Part shown: positions 30,548 to 39,909 of the stretch, piece by piece
Layout: the number at the start of each line of letters is the position of its first letter
Numbering within the stretch: position 1 is the stretch's first letter
Assembly: GCA_949745595.1 (NCBI GenBank)
Contig: CATJWN010000069.1
Location: forward strand, 1 to 64,000
Origin: an uncultured Clostridia bacterium
GTDB lineage: Bacteria; Bacillota; Clostridia; TANB77; CAG-508
Reading direction: 5' to 3'
DNA length: 64,000 nucleotides
Made by a program: the position numbers and the translations under genes
Notes under the pieces: model-generated
The model's database searches: none
Told to the model about the DNA's origin: nothing
The model's input: the letters and a program-made list of their open reading frames with translations, nothing else

Positions 30548-31855
30548 ATGTTTAGTGAGATAATATTATTAGTTATACTTATTGCTTTAAATGCATTTTT
30601 TGCGGCAGCTGAAATTGCATTCATTTCACTTAATGATACCAAAATTGATTTGCAGGCAAAAGAAGGTAATAAGAAAGCCAAGGCTATTAAAGGCATGCTT
30701 GAAAATCCAAGTAAATTTTTAGCTACAATTCAAATAGGAATTACACTTGCAGGATTTTTATCAAGTGCTTTTGCATCAGAAGCTTTTGCAAGTGAGCTTG
30801 CTCCAGTGCTTTTTAGATTAGTACCAGCTATTAGTTTGCAGTCTTGGAATAAAATTGCAATTATCATAATTACAATGATTCTATCATATTTTACTTTGAT
30901 ATTTGGAGAGTTAGTGCCAAAAAGAGTTGCAATGAAATATTCTGAAAAGCTAGCTTTTGCAAGTATCGGAGTTATAAAAACAATTTCTATACTTACAGCA
31001 CCTTTTGTTAAATTTTTAACGGTATCAACAAATATTGTGTCTAAAATAGTTGGTGTTGGAGCTGTAGAAGAGGAAACAGTTACAGAAGAAGAAATTAGAA
31101 TGATGGTAGATGTAGGAGAAGAAAAAGGTACTATTGATACAGAAGAAAAAGAAATGATAAATAACATTTTTGAGTTTAATGATAAGACTGTTTCCGAAAT
31201 TATGATACCGAGAAAAGATGTGTTCGCTTTGGATATGAACTTATCTATTTCAAAGGTTATTGAAGAATTGACAGAAGATTTTAGGTATAGTAGAGTTCCT
31301 GTTTATGACGAAACTATTGATAATATTAAAGGTATTGTATATGTAAAAGATATTTTATTATCTACGAAAAATAAAAATGTAAGAATTAAAAATTTAGTTA
31401 AAGAAGCATATTTTGTGCCAGAAACTAAACTTGTGAATGAGCTTTTTGACGAGCTTAGAAAAAACAGAAAACAAATAGCAATTATACTTGATGAATATGG
31501 CGGAACTTCAGGTATTGTAACAATGGAAGACATACTTGAGGAAATTGTTGGTGAGATATATGATGAGTATGATGAAATAGATAATAAATATGAGAAAATT
31601 GACGAAAATACTTATTTAATGTCAGGAGGTATGTCAATTAGTGATATAGAAAAATTACTAGATATTGAGATACCAGATGGAGATTATGATACTTTATCAG
31701 GATATTTATTAGATGGTTTAGGAAGAATTCCAACAGAGAAGGAAAAACCAATTTTAGAGACTGAAAATGCGATTTATAAGATAGAAAAAACAGCAGAAAA
31801 AAGAATTGTTAAGGTAAAAGTTTGTAAACAAGAAAAAACTGAAGAAACTGAATAA
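30548..31855 (+). CDS. CNNM/CorC-family transporter-like protein
   Basis: A 435-residue HlyC/CorC-family protein: an N-terminal DUF21 membrane domain (about 1-190) with IQIGITLAGFLSSAFASEAF and FGELVPKR, two CBS domains (about 205-330, IMIPRKDVFALD and ILDEYGGTSGIVTMEDILEEIVGE), and a C-terminal CorC/HlyC domain. The family is linked to magnesium and cobalt efflux. AAGGAG precedes the ATG. A terminator follows. Confidence 0.93.
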   Translation: MFSEIILLVILIALNAFFAAAEIAFISLNDTKIDLQAKEGNKKAKAIKGMLENPSKFLATIQIGITLAGFLSSAFASEAFASELAPVLFRLVPAISLQSWNKIAIIIITMILSYFTLIFGELVPKRVAMKYSEKLAFASIGVIKTISILTAPFVKFLTVSTNIVSKIVGVGAVEEETVTEEEIRMMVDVGEEKGTIDTEEKEMINNIFEFNDKTVSEIMIPRKDVFALDMNLSISKVIEELTEDFRYSRVPVYDETIDNIKGIVYVKDILLSTKNKNVRIKNLVKEAYFVPETKLVNELFDELRKNRKQIAIILDEYGGTSGIVTMEDILEEIVGEIYDEYDEIDNKYEKIDENTYLMSGGMSISDIEKLLDIEIPDGDYDTLSGYLLDGLGRIPTEKEKPILETENAIYKIEKTAEKRIVKVKVCKQEKTEETE

Positions 31856-31862
31856 ATAAAGG

Positions 31863-31894
31863 AAAATGACTATTTTGTGAAGAGTCATTTTTTT
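31863..31894 (+). terminator. Rho-independent terminator after the CorC-like gene
   Basis: A nine-pair stem AAAATGACT/AGTCATTTT is followed by TTTAAATTT. Confidence 0.8.
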
Positions 31895-31922
31895 AAATTT
31901 CAAAAAAAATTTTGAAAAAAGC

Positions 31923-31951
31923 TTTACAAATTAAAAAAGCTGTGCTATAAT
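31923..31951 (+). promoter_or_regulatory. Promoter of the TasA-like/sipW pair
   Basis: TTTACA, 17 bases, TATAAT, with a leader of about 220 bases before the ATG at 32177. Confidence 0.8.
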
Positions 31952-31959
31952 AGCAAACA

Positions 31960-32151
31960 GTTAAATGATTTTTAACAAATTATTTCAAATTTTATTCGAA
32001 ACAATTTTCTTTGTTCTTAAAGAAAATTGAATTTTCCAAAAAATTTTAAAATTAAATATGAAAGAAAGATTAGTTTTTTGACATGTCTTTTTATAATTAT
32101 AATGCCCCTAAGTTATATTATAAAGTTTTATTTGTTAAAAAATCATTTAAC
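31960..32151 (+). promoter_or_regulatory. Structured 5' leader of the TasA-like/sipW pair
   Basis: The arms 31960-31980 and 32130-32151 are inverted copies over 21 bases with one bulged base (core GTTAAATGATTTTTAAC). They enclose an inner perfect 11-pair hairpin CAATTTTCTTT/AAAGAAAATTG (32002-32029). The outer stem ends 10 bases before AAAGGAGGTG. No known riboswitch signature was recognised. Confidence 0.55.
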
Positions 32152-32176
32152 GTTTTTTATAAAGGAGGTGAAAATT

Positions 32177-32708
32177 ATGAAAAACAAGAAAAAGAGTTTA
32201 GCAATAGTTGCAATATTACTACTAATTGTTTTATTTGCTACTGGTTACACATTTTCAAAATATTATCAGTCTATAAATGGTAATATTAAATTTCAAGTTG
32301 CTCCTTGGAGGTTTAGTGCTACGACAAATAATGGTAAGTCACTTTCAGAGATAACTTTAGATACTGTTGATGGCAGTGCTATAGCGCCACGGAAGTAAAG
32401 GTTCTTTTGAAATAAATATAGATGCAACAGGTTCAGGAGTAAACATTGCATACAATTCACAGGCTACTGATGTAAATTTACCATATGGTATGCAGTTTTA
32501 TTTGAAAGACGAAAATGCCCAGACACCTAATTATCAAAGTTTAGAACAAGTAATTAATGGATGTGTTCAAGGTAATTTATTCAGAGATTCAATTCAAACA
32601 CATAATTATGTAGTTTGTTGGGAATGGCCAGAAGATGGAGTACATGAAGTACCAACAGCAGATACAAATTATGGTTTCAATATTTCAGTTAATGCTCAAC
32701 AAATCTAG
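32177..32708 (+). CDS. TasA/camelysin-like secreted protein, read through a +1 shift at CGG
   Basis: A secreted protein with a SipW-type signal: KNKKKSLAIVAILLLIVLFATGYTFSKY, a lysine-rich start, a hydrophobic core and TFSKY-type cleavage context. The body begins FQVAPWRFSA, like TasA-type fibre or surface proteins. The frame changes at CGG 32390-32392; skipping C gives APGSKGSFEINIDATGSG and a 176-residue product, while frame 0 stops immediately after. The ATG is preceded by AAAGGAGGTG. The dedicated signal peptidase is encoded next. It may be a matrix or spore-surface component, by family. Confidence 0.78.
32390..32392 (+). other. CGG +1 shift site 4 (TasA-like gene)
   Basis: In-frame CCA CGG A; resuming at GGA (32391) gives Pro-Gly-Ser at residues 71-73. 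The frame-0 stop is two codons away. Confidence 0.88.
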
Positions 32709-32828
32709 AGTAACACCCTTTTTAAAGTAGTTAAGTATTTAAAAATTAAAAAACAGACCAATCTAAAAAATAGAGAGCATATAGCTCTCTACTAAATATG
32801 TAGGAATATATACTTAGTAGAAGGCTAT

Positions 32829-33306
32829 ATGTATGGAGGTAGAAAAATAAAAAAATCACAAATAATTTTAAGATATTTTCCTATTACTATTCTTGTATGC
32901 GTATTAATTTGTGTTACAGCATATAGGACACTTTATAGACAAGAACTAGTTAAAATATGTGGAATAGGCACTTTGATAGTTGTAAGTCGGAAGTATGGAG
33001 CCTAGTATAGTCCCTAAAGAAATGATAATAATTAAGGAAAAAACGGAATATAATAAAGGTGATATTATTACTTATAAAGATAATTTTGGGAAGTTTATAA
33101 CACATAGGATTGTAGCTATAGAAGATGGACGCTTTAAAACTAAAGGTGATAGTAATTTTGAAGCAGATGATTTTATAGAAAAACAAGCTATTGAAGGAAA
33201 AGTTATTTTTCACTCTTACATATTAGGTATGTTTTTTCTATATATGTTAAAACCCTTACTTCTCATAATTATAGTTTTGTATTTGCTTTATGTATTGTTA
33301 AAATAA
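32829..33306 (+). CDS. sipW: SipW-type signal peptidase I, read through a +1 shift at CGG
   Basis: ER-type signal peptidase, 158 residues when joined. It has an N-terminal membrane segment (ITILVCVLICVTAY), the catalytic serine block VVSGSMEPSIVPKEM, the catalytic histidine block FITHRIVAI, GDSNFEADDF, and a C-terminal membrane segment. CGG 32988-32990 falls between VVS and GSMEP; skipping C restores the invariant SGSMEP. Without the shift both catalytic residues are lost. ATG 32829 is the only ATG in the correct frame, though a GGAGGT immediately after it leaves the start uncertain. It acts with the TasA-like protein encoded upstream. Confidence 0.85.
32988..32990 (+). other. CGG +1 shift site 5 (sipW)
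   Basis: In-frame AGT CGG A; resuming at GGA (32989) restores Ser-Gly-Ser-Met-Glu-Pro, the family active-site motif. Confidence 0.92.
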
Positions 33307-33350
33307 AGTTTAAGTGATATAATATACAAAATATGAAATAGAGGTATATT

Positions 33351-34196
33351 ATGTTTGAACACAAAATGAAAACCTATGCTTTTGTTGGACCATCAGGAAC
33401 TGGAAAAAGTTATAGAGCACAGATGGTAGCCAATGATAATGGAATTAAATATATAATTGATGATGGACTTCTTATTCGTGAAAATGAGGTATTAGCTGGT
33501 ATTTCTGCAAAAAAAGCTCCAACTAAAATAGAAACAGTTAGAAATGCACTTTTTTCTACTGAGGAGCAAAGAAAAGAAATTAAGAAAATCATAAAAAAAC
33601 ATAAGCCAGAGAGTATTTTGATACTTGGCACTTCTGACGAGATGGTTAGAAGGATTGCTGAAAATTTGGATTTTCCAGAGATATCAAAAACAATATATAT
33701 AAAAGATGTTGCGACAGAAGAGGAAATGGAAACAGCTAGGAAAATCAGGGTAACACAAGGCAAGCATGTTATACCAGTTCCAACTTTTGCTATAAAAAAA
33801 GATTTTTCAGGATATTTACTTGATCCACTTCAAATTTTTAAATCTACAGGAAAAGGTAAAGCTCCATACGTTTCAGAAAAATCTATAATAAGACCTACTT
33901 TTAGTTATTTAGGAAATTTTGAGATTTCAGACATAGTATTTAAACAAATAATAGAATGTGTTGCAATGAAAGTTGAAGGGATTTATAAGATACCAAGAAC
34001 TATCGTAAAAAAACACGAAGGATATAATGACGGAATATTTATTTATATTGAGCCAATAATAGAATTTGGGTACAATATAAATGAGACAATGTCAAGGTTA
34101 AAAAGTTTGATAATAAAAGAGATTGAAAACTTAACAGCTATGAATGTACTCAATATGGAAATTACTGTAAAAGGTGTTCATTACGAAAAAAAGTAG
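33351..34196 (+). CDS. P-loop ATPase with C-terminal Asp23-like domain
   Basis: A 281-residue protein in two parts. The N-terminal part (to about 190) has the P-loop FVGPSGTGKSYRAQM and an acidic strand SILILGTSDEM. The C-terminal part (about 195-281) matches the Asp23/Gls24 fold: a V-x-G-I-Y motif (MKVEGIYKIPR), an IEPIIEFGYNINE strand, and LTAMNVLNMEITVKGVHYEK, which parallels the end of the Asp23 protein encoded at 56706. The function is unknown; the gene sits before cmk. A fusion of ATPase and alkaline-shock domain suggests an envelope-linked role. Confidence 0.7.
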   Translation: MFEHKMKTYAFVGPSGTGKSYRAQMVANDNGIKYIIDDGLLIRENEVLAGISAKKAPTKIETVRNALFSTEEQRKEIKKIIKKHKPESILILGTSDEMVRRIAENLDFPEISKTIYIKDVATEEEMETARKIRVTQGKHVIPVPTFAIKKDFSGYLLDPLQIFKSTGKGKAPYVSEKSIIRPTFSYLGNFEISDIVFKQIIECVAMKVEGIYKIPRTIVKKHEGYNDGIFIYIEPIIEFGYNINETMSRLKSLIIKEIENLTAMNVLNMEITVKGVHYEKK

Positions 34197-34205
34197 GAGG
34201 TATTT

Positions 34206-34853
34206 ATGATAGTTGCAGTTGATGGACCTGCAGGTTCAGGAAAAGGCACACTTACGAAATTAGTTGCAGAAAAATTAAATTTACAATATATAGACACAGG
34301 AGCAATGTATAGATGTATTGCACTTAAAATGCTAGAAGATGGAATTGGCTTAGAAGATACAGAAAAAATAAAAGAAATCTTAGACAATGTAAAAATTGAT
34401 TTAGATGGTACAAAGGTAATTCTAAATGGAAGAGATGTAAGTAAAGAGATAAGAACAGTAGAAGTTTCAAATTTTACTTCACCAGTATCTACAATAGATT
34501 TTATTAGAACAAAAATGGTAGAACTTCAAAGAGGCTTAGCCAAAGAAAAAGATGTGATTATGGAAGGCAGAGATATTGGTACTGTGGTGTTTCCAGATGC
34601 TGATATAAAAATATATTTAGATGCAACAGCGGAGGAAAGAGCAAAACGTAGAGTTAAACAAAATGAAGAAAATGGCATAAGTTCAAATTATGAGCAAATT
34701 TTAAAAGATATTATCGAAAGAGATACAAGAGATATGTCAAGACCAAACTCACCACTAAGAAAGGCAGAAGATGCAGTAGTAGTTGACACCACAGATGCTG
34801 AATGTGAGGTAAATGCACAAAAAATAATTGATGTAATAAAAAGTAAAATGTAA
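34206..34853 (+). CDS. cmk: Cytidylate kinase
   Basis: Phosphorylates CMP and dCMP. The 215 residues include the P-loop VDGPAGSGKGTLTKLVA, YIDTGAMYRCIAL, the substrate block GRDIGTVVFPDADIKIYLDA, and the RDTRDMSRPNSPLRKAED lid region, all family-typical. AGGAGG precedes the ATG. plsC follows after 10 bases, the usual Clostridial order. Confidence 0.97.
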   Translation: MIVAVDGPAGSGKGTLTKLVAEKLNLQYIDTGAMYRCIALKMLEDGIGLEDTEKIKEILDNVKIDLDGTKVILNGRDVSKEIRTVEVSNFTSPVSTIDFIRTKMVELQRGLAKEKDVIMEGRDIGTVVFPDADIKIYLDATAEERAKRRVKQNEENGISSNYEQILKDIIERDTRDMSRPNSPLRKAEDAVVVDTTDAECEVNAQKIIDVIKSKM

Positions 34854-34863
34854 GGGGCAAAAA

Positions 34864-35476
34864 ATGAAAGATGGTATATTTAGAAAAATTGGAAAAGCTA
34901 TTGTAAGAGGCGCTATATATGGATATTGTAAAATAGTATATAGAGTACAAATAAAAGGAAAAGAGAATGTTCCCAAAGAGCGGTCCACTTATCTTTTGTG
35001 GAAATCACAGAACATATTTAGATCCACCATTAATAGTAGTTACTGCAGGACGTGATATGAGATTTTTTGCAAAAGAAGAGCTTAGAAAAAATCCACTATT
35101 TGCTTTTTTAGGTTTCCTATTTAGAGGTATTTATGTAAAAAGAGATAGTAAAGATATTGGACCATTAAAGGATGGACTAAAAGAGTTAAAATCAGGCGGC
35201 TGTGTAGGACTATTTCCAGAAGGTACACGTAATGGCATGGAGAAAAATGAAGGTGGTAAGCTAAAAAATGGTGCAGCATATATGGCAATTAAAACTGGAG
35301 CAAAGATTGTACCAATAGGGATTGTAGGACCTGCAAAACCATTTTCAAAAAATGCAATAATTTATGGAAAGCCAATTGATCTTGCAGAACATAATTTTCT
35401 AGAGAAGGGTTCAGAAGATGCAGCAAGTGAGCTTTTAAAATCAGAAATTATAAAACTTTCAGAAACTAATATATAA
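34864..35476 (+). CDS. plsC: 1-acyl-glycerol-3-phosphate acyltransferase, read through a +1 shift at CGG
   Basis: Adds the second acyl chain in phosphatidic acid synthesis at the inner membrane face. The frame changes at CGG 34981-34983; skipping C gives NVPKEGPLIFCGNHRTYLDP, where the catalytic HX4D (His48, Asp53) follows the shift. Later blocks are GIYVKRDSKDIGPLKDG, GLFPEGTRNG and VPIGIVGP. The joined length is 203 residues, normal for the short PlsC type. Frame 0 stops at 35055 and lacks the active site. It is operonic with cmk. Confidence 0.93.
34981..34983 (+). other. CGG +1 shift site 6 (plsC)
   Basis: In-frame GAG CGG T; resuming at GGT (34982) gives Glu-Gly-Pro at residues 39-41. 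One of two sites followed by T instead of A. Confidence 0.9.
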
Positions 35477-35489
35477 TGTGTAAAACTAA

Positions 35490-35518
35490 TTGACAATAGA
35501 AAACAAATGTTATATAAT
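35490..35518 (+). promoter_or_regulatory. Promoter of typA
   Basis: Consensus TTGACA, 17 bases, TATAAT. Transcription should begin near 35525, right at the leader hairpin. Confidence 0.85.
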
Positions 35519-35523
35519 ATTTA

Positions 35524-35558
35524 GGTTAAATCTATATTTACATAATGTAGATTTAGCC
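35524..35558 (+). promoter_or_regulatory. Leader hairpin at the 5' end of the typA transcript
   Basis: An eleven-pair stem GGTTAAATCTA/TAGATTTAGCC with a 13-base loop is followed by TTTTAATTTT. It starts at the predicted transcription start, so it may stabilise the 5' end or terminate upstream readthrough. Confidence 0.55.
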
Positions 35559-35602
35559 TTTTAATTTTGTTAGAATATTTTTTAATATAAAGGGGTAATA
35601 AA

Positions 35603-37423
35603 ATGAACAACGAAAAAATTAGAAATGTAGCAATTATAGCACACGTTGACCACGGAAAAACAACTTTAGTAGATGCAATGCTTAGACAAAGTGGTATTTT
35701 TAGAGCTAATGAGCAAGTTGATGAAAGAGTTATGGATTCAAATGATCTAGAAAAAGAAAGAGGAATTACGATTCTTTCTAAAAACACATCAGTTCAATAT
35801 GGTGATATTAAAATTAATATAGTTGATACACCAGGACATGCTGATTTTGGTGGAGAAGTTGAACGTGTACTTAAAATGGTAGATGGTGTTGTATTATTAG
35901 TAGATTCTTTTGAAGGAGCAATGCCACAAACTAGAGAAGTTTTAAAGAAATCTTTAGCACTTAACTTAAAACCAATTGTAGTTATAAACAAAATTGATAG
36001 ACCAGGTGCAAGACCAACTCAAGTAGTTGATGATGTTATTGAGTTATTTATTGAATTAAACGCAACAGATGAGCAATTAGACTTTCCAGTAGTATATGCT
36101 TCTGGAAAACAAGGTATTGCATCAATGGACTTAGATGTTCTAGGTGAAAATTTAAAACCATTATTTGATACAATCGTAAATACAATTGAGGCTCCAAAAT
36201 GTGATTTAGATGGTACAGCACAATTATTAGTTTCAAATATAGATTATGATGATTATATTGGTAGAATTTCAATTGGTAGAATTGAGAGAGGCCATATAGA
36301 ACTTGGAATGCCTGTTGCAATCTGCAAACAAGATGACAAAATTGAAAATGCAAGAGTAACAAAACTATATACTTATGACGGACTAAAAAGAGTTGAAGTT
36401 GAAAAAGCTGATGCTGGAGATATTATAGCGTTAGCAGGTATTGCCAATATTAACATAGGTGATACAATTTGTGATTATAATAATCCTGAAAAAATACCAT
36501 TTGTTGATATTGACGAGCCTACAGTTTCAATGACCTTTAGCGTTAATAATGGACCATTTGCTGGACGCGAAGGTGAGTTTATTACTTCAAGACATATTAG
36601 AGATAGATTATTTAAAGAGTTAGACAGAAATGTATCTTTAAGAGTAAGAGAAACAGAGTCACCAGATAGCTTTGAGGTTTCTGGTAGAGGAGAATTACAT
36701 TTATCAGTACTTATTGAAACAATGAGAAGAGAAGGATTTGAGTTATTAGTTTCAAGACCAAAAGTTATTATGAAAGAGATTGATGGAGTAAAATGTGAGC
36801 CAATCGAAAGATTAGTAGTAAATGTTCCAGACGACTGTGTAGGTACTGTTATAGAGAAATTAGGTAGAAGAAAAGCTGAAATGGTTAATATGGAGCCAGC
36901 AGAAGCAGGACACACAAAAATTGAATTTAGAATTCCAGCAAGAGGAATAATCGGATATAGAACAGAATTCCTTACAGATACAAAAGGTGAAGGAACAATG
37001 AACCATATTTTTGACAGCTATGAGCAATTTAAAGGCGAAGTTGTATCAAGAGTTAGAGGAACAATTGTAGCTTTTGAAGCTGGTAAATCAATTACTTATG
37101 GTTTATATAATGCACAAGACAAAGGTGAATTATTTATCGGACCAGGTGTTGAAGTATATGAAGGAATGATAGTTGGACTAAACTCAAGAGGTGAAGATTT
37201 AGCTATTAATGTATGCAAAGAGAAACATTTAACAAATACTAGAGCTTCTGGTTCTGATGATGCTTTAAGACTTGTGCCACCACTTCAAATGAGTTTAGAG
37301 AAAGCTATTGAGTTTATTGCTGATGACGAGCTTGTTGAGGTTACTCCAAAGAATATTCGTTTAAGAAAGAAGATACTTAATAATAAAGATAGAGAGAGGG
37401 CTGCTCGTAATTCAGCTAAATAA
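35603..37423 (+). CDS. typA: Translational GTPase TypA/BipA
   Basis: Ribosome-binding GTPase of the EF-G family with roles in 50S assembly and stress. It has 606 residues with G1 [10 protein letters not shown], switch [29 protein letters not shown], and the long C-terminal domain with [18 protein letters not shown] and [12 protein letters not shown]. The ATG is preceded by AAAGGGG. It has its own promoter and is followed after 10 bases by a methyltransferase. Confidence 0.97.
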   Translation: MNNEKIRNVAIIAHVDHGKTTLVDAMLRQSGIFRANEQVDERVMDSNDLEKERGITILSKNTSVQYGDIKINIVDTPGHADFGGEVERVLKMVDGVVLLVDSFEGAMPQTREVLKKSLALNLKPIVVINKIDRPGARPTQVVDDVIELFIELNATDEQLDFPVVYASGKQGIASMDLDVLGENLKPLFDTIVNTIEAPKCDLDGTAQLLVSNIDYDDYIGRISIGRIERGHIELGMPVAICKQDDKIENARVTKLYTYDGLKRVEVEKADAGDIIALAGIANINIGDTICDYNNPEKIPFVDIDEPTVSMTFSVNNGPFAGREGEFITSRHIRDRLFKELDRNVSLRVRETESPDSFEVSGRGELHLSVLIETMRREGFELLVSRPKVIMKEIDGVKCEPIERLVVNVPDDCVGTVIEKLGRRKAEMVNMEPAEAGHTKIEFRIPARGIIGYRTEFLTDTKGEGTMNHIFDSYEQFKGEVVSRVRGTIVAFEAGKSITYGLYNAQDKGELFIGPGVEVYEGMIVGLNSRGEDLAINVCKEKHLTNTRASGSDDALRLVPPLQMSLEKAIEFIADDELVEVTPKNIRLRKKILNNKDRERAARNSAK

Positions 37424-37433
37424 AGAGGTTAGT

Positions 37434-38024
37434 ATGTTTAACGAAGAAGAATTATTAAAAGTGAAAACAAAAGCTTTAGAAGAGCATATTCCAATAATTA
37501 TGGATGATACGCTAGAGGTTATAAAGGAGATTCTTGAAAAAGAATCTCCTAAACGTATTTTAGAGATAGGTACGGCTGTTGGCTATTCTGCTAGTATGTT
37601 TGCAAAGTATGCAGAAAATGCGATTATAGATACTATTGAACTAAACGAAGAAAGATATAATGAGGCTAAGATTAATGTAGAAAAAATAGGTGTTGCAGAT
37701 AGAATTAATTTATACTTAGGAAATGCAGTTGATATTTTGCCAACACTTGATTTTGAATACGATATAGTATTTATTGATGCAAATAAAGGAAAGTATCCTG
37801 TGTTTTTACAAGAAGGTATAAGATTAGTTAAGCCAGATGGTATTATTATTGCAGACAACGTTTTATATAAAGGTTATGTTATGAGTGATTATAACAAACA
37901 TAAGCAACGTACAGCAGTAAGGCATTTAAGAGAGTACATAAAAGAAGCAATGGAAAATGAGATGCTAGAAAGCGAGATTTTAGAAGTTGGGGACGGACTT
38001 GCCATTACAAAAGTTCATAAATAA
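37434..38024 (+). CDS. SAM-dependent O-methyltransferase
   Basis: A family 3 (YrrM/TrmR-like) methyltransferase of 196 residues. The SAM motif is ILEIGTAVGYSASMFAKY, followed by DTIELNEERYNEAK. YDIVFIDANKGKYP and IIADNVLYKG are also family signatures. In Bacillus the relative TrmR methylates 5-hydroxyuridine in tRNA. The U32 protein at 9.8 kb belongs to the family that makes that hydroxyl group, so a shared pathway is possible. It is co-transcribed with typA. Confidence 0.88.
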   Translation: MFNEEELLKVKTKALEEHIPIIMDDTLEVIKEILEKESPKRILEIGTAVGYSASMFAKYAENAIIDTIELNEERYNEAKINVEKIGVADRINLYLGNAVDILPTLDFEYDIVFIDANKGKYPVFLQEGIRLVKPDGIIIADNVLYKGYVMSDYNKHKQRTAVRHLREYIKEAMENEMLESEILEVGDGLAITKVHK

Positions 38025-38028
38025 AATA

Positions 38029-38057
38029 TTGACTAAAAGAAAATATTGTAATACAAT
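38029..38057 (+). promoter_or_regulatory. Promoter of glmU
   Basis: TTGACT, 17 bases, TACAAT, 54 bases upstream of the glmU ATG. Confidence 0.7.
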
Positions 38058-38111
38058 AGCGAAAAAGTGAATATACTATTACGATAATAAATTGAGAAAG
38101 GTCTTTAAGAT

Positions 38112-39383
38112 ATGGAAAATGAATATGACGAATATGTAATGACGATTATAATGGCTGCTGGTAAAGGAACAAGAATGAACTCAAAAAAGTCAAAACTTGT
38201 TCATAAAATATATGGAAAAGAGCTTGTAACAAGAGTTGTAGAGCTTGCTGAAAAGGTAGGATCAGAAGAAATTGTAACAGTTGTTGGACATTTAAGAGAG
38301 CAAGTTCAAGAGGTTTTAGGAGATAGAGTAAAGTATGCCTATCAAGATGATCTTTTAGGTACTGGTCATGCAGTTATGCAAGCTAAAGAGTACTTAGAGG
38401 GTAAAAAAGGAAAAGTTGTAATTCTTTATGGTGATGTTCCTATTATAAGAAAAGAGACTTTAGAAAATTTAATAAATAAGAGTATTAAAAGTAAAGAATA
38501 TGCTACTTTATTAACAGCTAAATATGAAAATCCTACTGGCTATGGTAGAATTATTCGTGATGAAGGTGGAAACATAAAAGCAATTGTGGAAGAAAAAGAT
38601 GCAGATCCACTTCAAAAAGAAATAAAGGAAATAAATTCTGGTATTTATTGTTTTGATATTGAAGAGTTATTAAATGCTTTAAAAAAATTAACAAATGATA
38701 ATTCACAAGGTGAATATTATCTTACAGATGTTATAAAAATAATGAACGAAGAAGGTTTAAAAACTGGTGCTGTTATTGTAGAAGACAATACAGAAATACT
38801 TGGAGTAAATGACCGTTCACAACTTGAGTTATTAACTAGAGTTCTAAGAATGAGAATAAATGCTGAACATATGAGAAATGGTGTTACTATTGAAGATTCA
38901 AATTCTACATATATATATGATGATGTAGAAATTGGAATGGATACAGTTATTCACCCAAATACGATTATTAGAAATAATGTTGTAATTGGTGAGAACTGTG
39001 AGATAGGTCCAAACGCATATATTAGAGAAAACTGTAATATAGCAGATAAAGTAAAGGTAGGAAATTTTGTTGAACTAAAAAAAGTTACTATTGGTGAAGG
39101 CACAAAGGTTCCACACTTATCTTACTTAGGTGATTGTGAAATTGGAAAAAATGGTAATGTAGGTTGTGGTACAATTACTTGCAATTATGATGGAAAAAAT
39201 AAACATAAAACAATTATAGGCGATAATGCTTTTATTGGTTCAAATGTAAACTTGGTTGCTCCAGTTTGCTTGGGAGATGATGTTTTAATTGCGGCAGGTT
39301 CAACTATCACAGATGATGTAGAGTCTAATAAAATGGGGATTGCAAGAGAGCGTCAAGTTAATAAAGATAGAAAAAATAAATAA
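38112..39383 (+). CDS. glmU: Bifunctional GlcNAc-1-P uridyltransferase / GlcN-1-P acetyltransferase
   Basis: Makes UDP-GlcNAc, downstream of GlmS. The uridyltransferase motif is IMAAGKGTRMNSKKSKLVHKI, followed by DLLGTGHAVMQAKEYLEG and YGDVPI. The left-handed beta-helix acetyltransferase has hexapeptides such as IGENCEIGPNAYIRENC and NYDGKNKHKTIIGDNAFIG. At 423 residues it is about 30 shorter than typical, with a short C-terminus. AGAAAGG lies 11 bases before the ATG. Confidence 0.95.
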   Translation: MENEYDEYVMTIIMAAGKGTRMNSKKSKLVHKIYGKELVTRVVELAEKVGSEEIVTVVGHLREQVQEVLGDRVKYAYQDDLLGTGHAVMQAKEYLEGKKGKVVILYGDVPIIRKETLENLINKSIKSKEYATLLTAKYENPTGYGRIIRDEGGNIKAIVEEKDADPLQKEIKEINSGIYCFDIEELLNALKKLTNDNSQGEYYLTDVIKIMNEEGLKTGAVIVEDNTEILGVNDRSQLELLTRVLRMRINAEHMRNGVTIEDSNSTYIYDDVEIGMDTVIHPNTIIRNNVVIGENCEIGPNAYIRENCNIADKVKVGNFVELKKVTIGEGTKVPHLSYLGDCEIGKNGNVGCGTITCNYDGKNKHKTIIGDNAFIGSNVNLVAPVCLGDDVLIAAGSTITDDVESNKMGIARERQVNKDRKNK

Positions 39384-39388
39384 TATGT

Positions 39389-39427
39389 AAAATCAGTTAG
39401 TTTTATAAAAACTAACTGATTTTTTTG
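39389..39427. terminator. Bidirectional terminator after glmU
   Basis: A long stem AAATCAGTTAGTTT/AAACTAACTGATTT with a T-run lies between convergent genes. Confidence 0.88.
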
Positions 39428-39429
39428 TC

Positions 39430-39804
39430 TTACATACCTTGTTCGCCAGGCATTATATAATCTATTACACCATAAATTAGTGCTCCAATTATAGCAGCAA
39501 ACCAAGATATAGAATAACCGCTAACAAAAAATTGTGTAGCATATAAGATAACTACAGCTAAAACAAAACCTACAAAGCCTTTACCAAAAGCCATTGCTTG
39601 AAGACCTGTAAATTTTACAATTAAATAATCCATAACAGTTAAAACGATAGCTGCAATTCCTAAAGACCAGATACTATTTATTGAGAAACCTGGTGTGAAA
39701 AAGGCAGTTATCCCAAGTATAATAGCGGCTACGACAAATCTACCAATCATTTGCCCTAAAGCACCCATTCCGGAGCTACTAGCATTTGTGTTATTGTTGT
39801 CCAT
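39430..39804 (-). CDS. Small holin-like/YvlD-type membrane protein
   Basis: A 124-residue protein with a polar N-terminus (MDNNNTNASSSGMG) and four hydrophobic segments; the last part reads IIGALIYGVIDYIMPG. The topology and the ALIYGVIDYI block fit the phage-holin superfamily IV/YvlD-like proteins found in Bacillota. AAGGAGGT precedes the ATG on the minus strand. Function unknown; no phage genes are near. Confidence 0.7.
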   Translation of the reverse strand: MDNNNTNASSSGMGALGQMIGRFVVAAIILGITAFFTPGFSINSIWSLGIAAIVLTVMDYLIVKFTGLQAMAFGKGFVGFVLAVVILYATQFFVSGYSISWFAAIIGALIYGVIDYIMPGEQGM

Positions 39805-39909
39805 CTTGTAACCTCCTTAAAAAATAAAACAGATTTAATAATAAATCTTAAGTATATTTTGAGGATTTTTGCAAAAAATATACATAAAAAGAATTAGAAA
39901 GGTTTTTAT

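Noticed and set aside
36048..36362. Long antisense frame inside typA and similar antisense frames (for example 43212-44054 in pgk)
   Set aside because: Shadows of well-conserved genes on the other strand; no ribosome-binding site or family resemblance.
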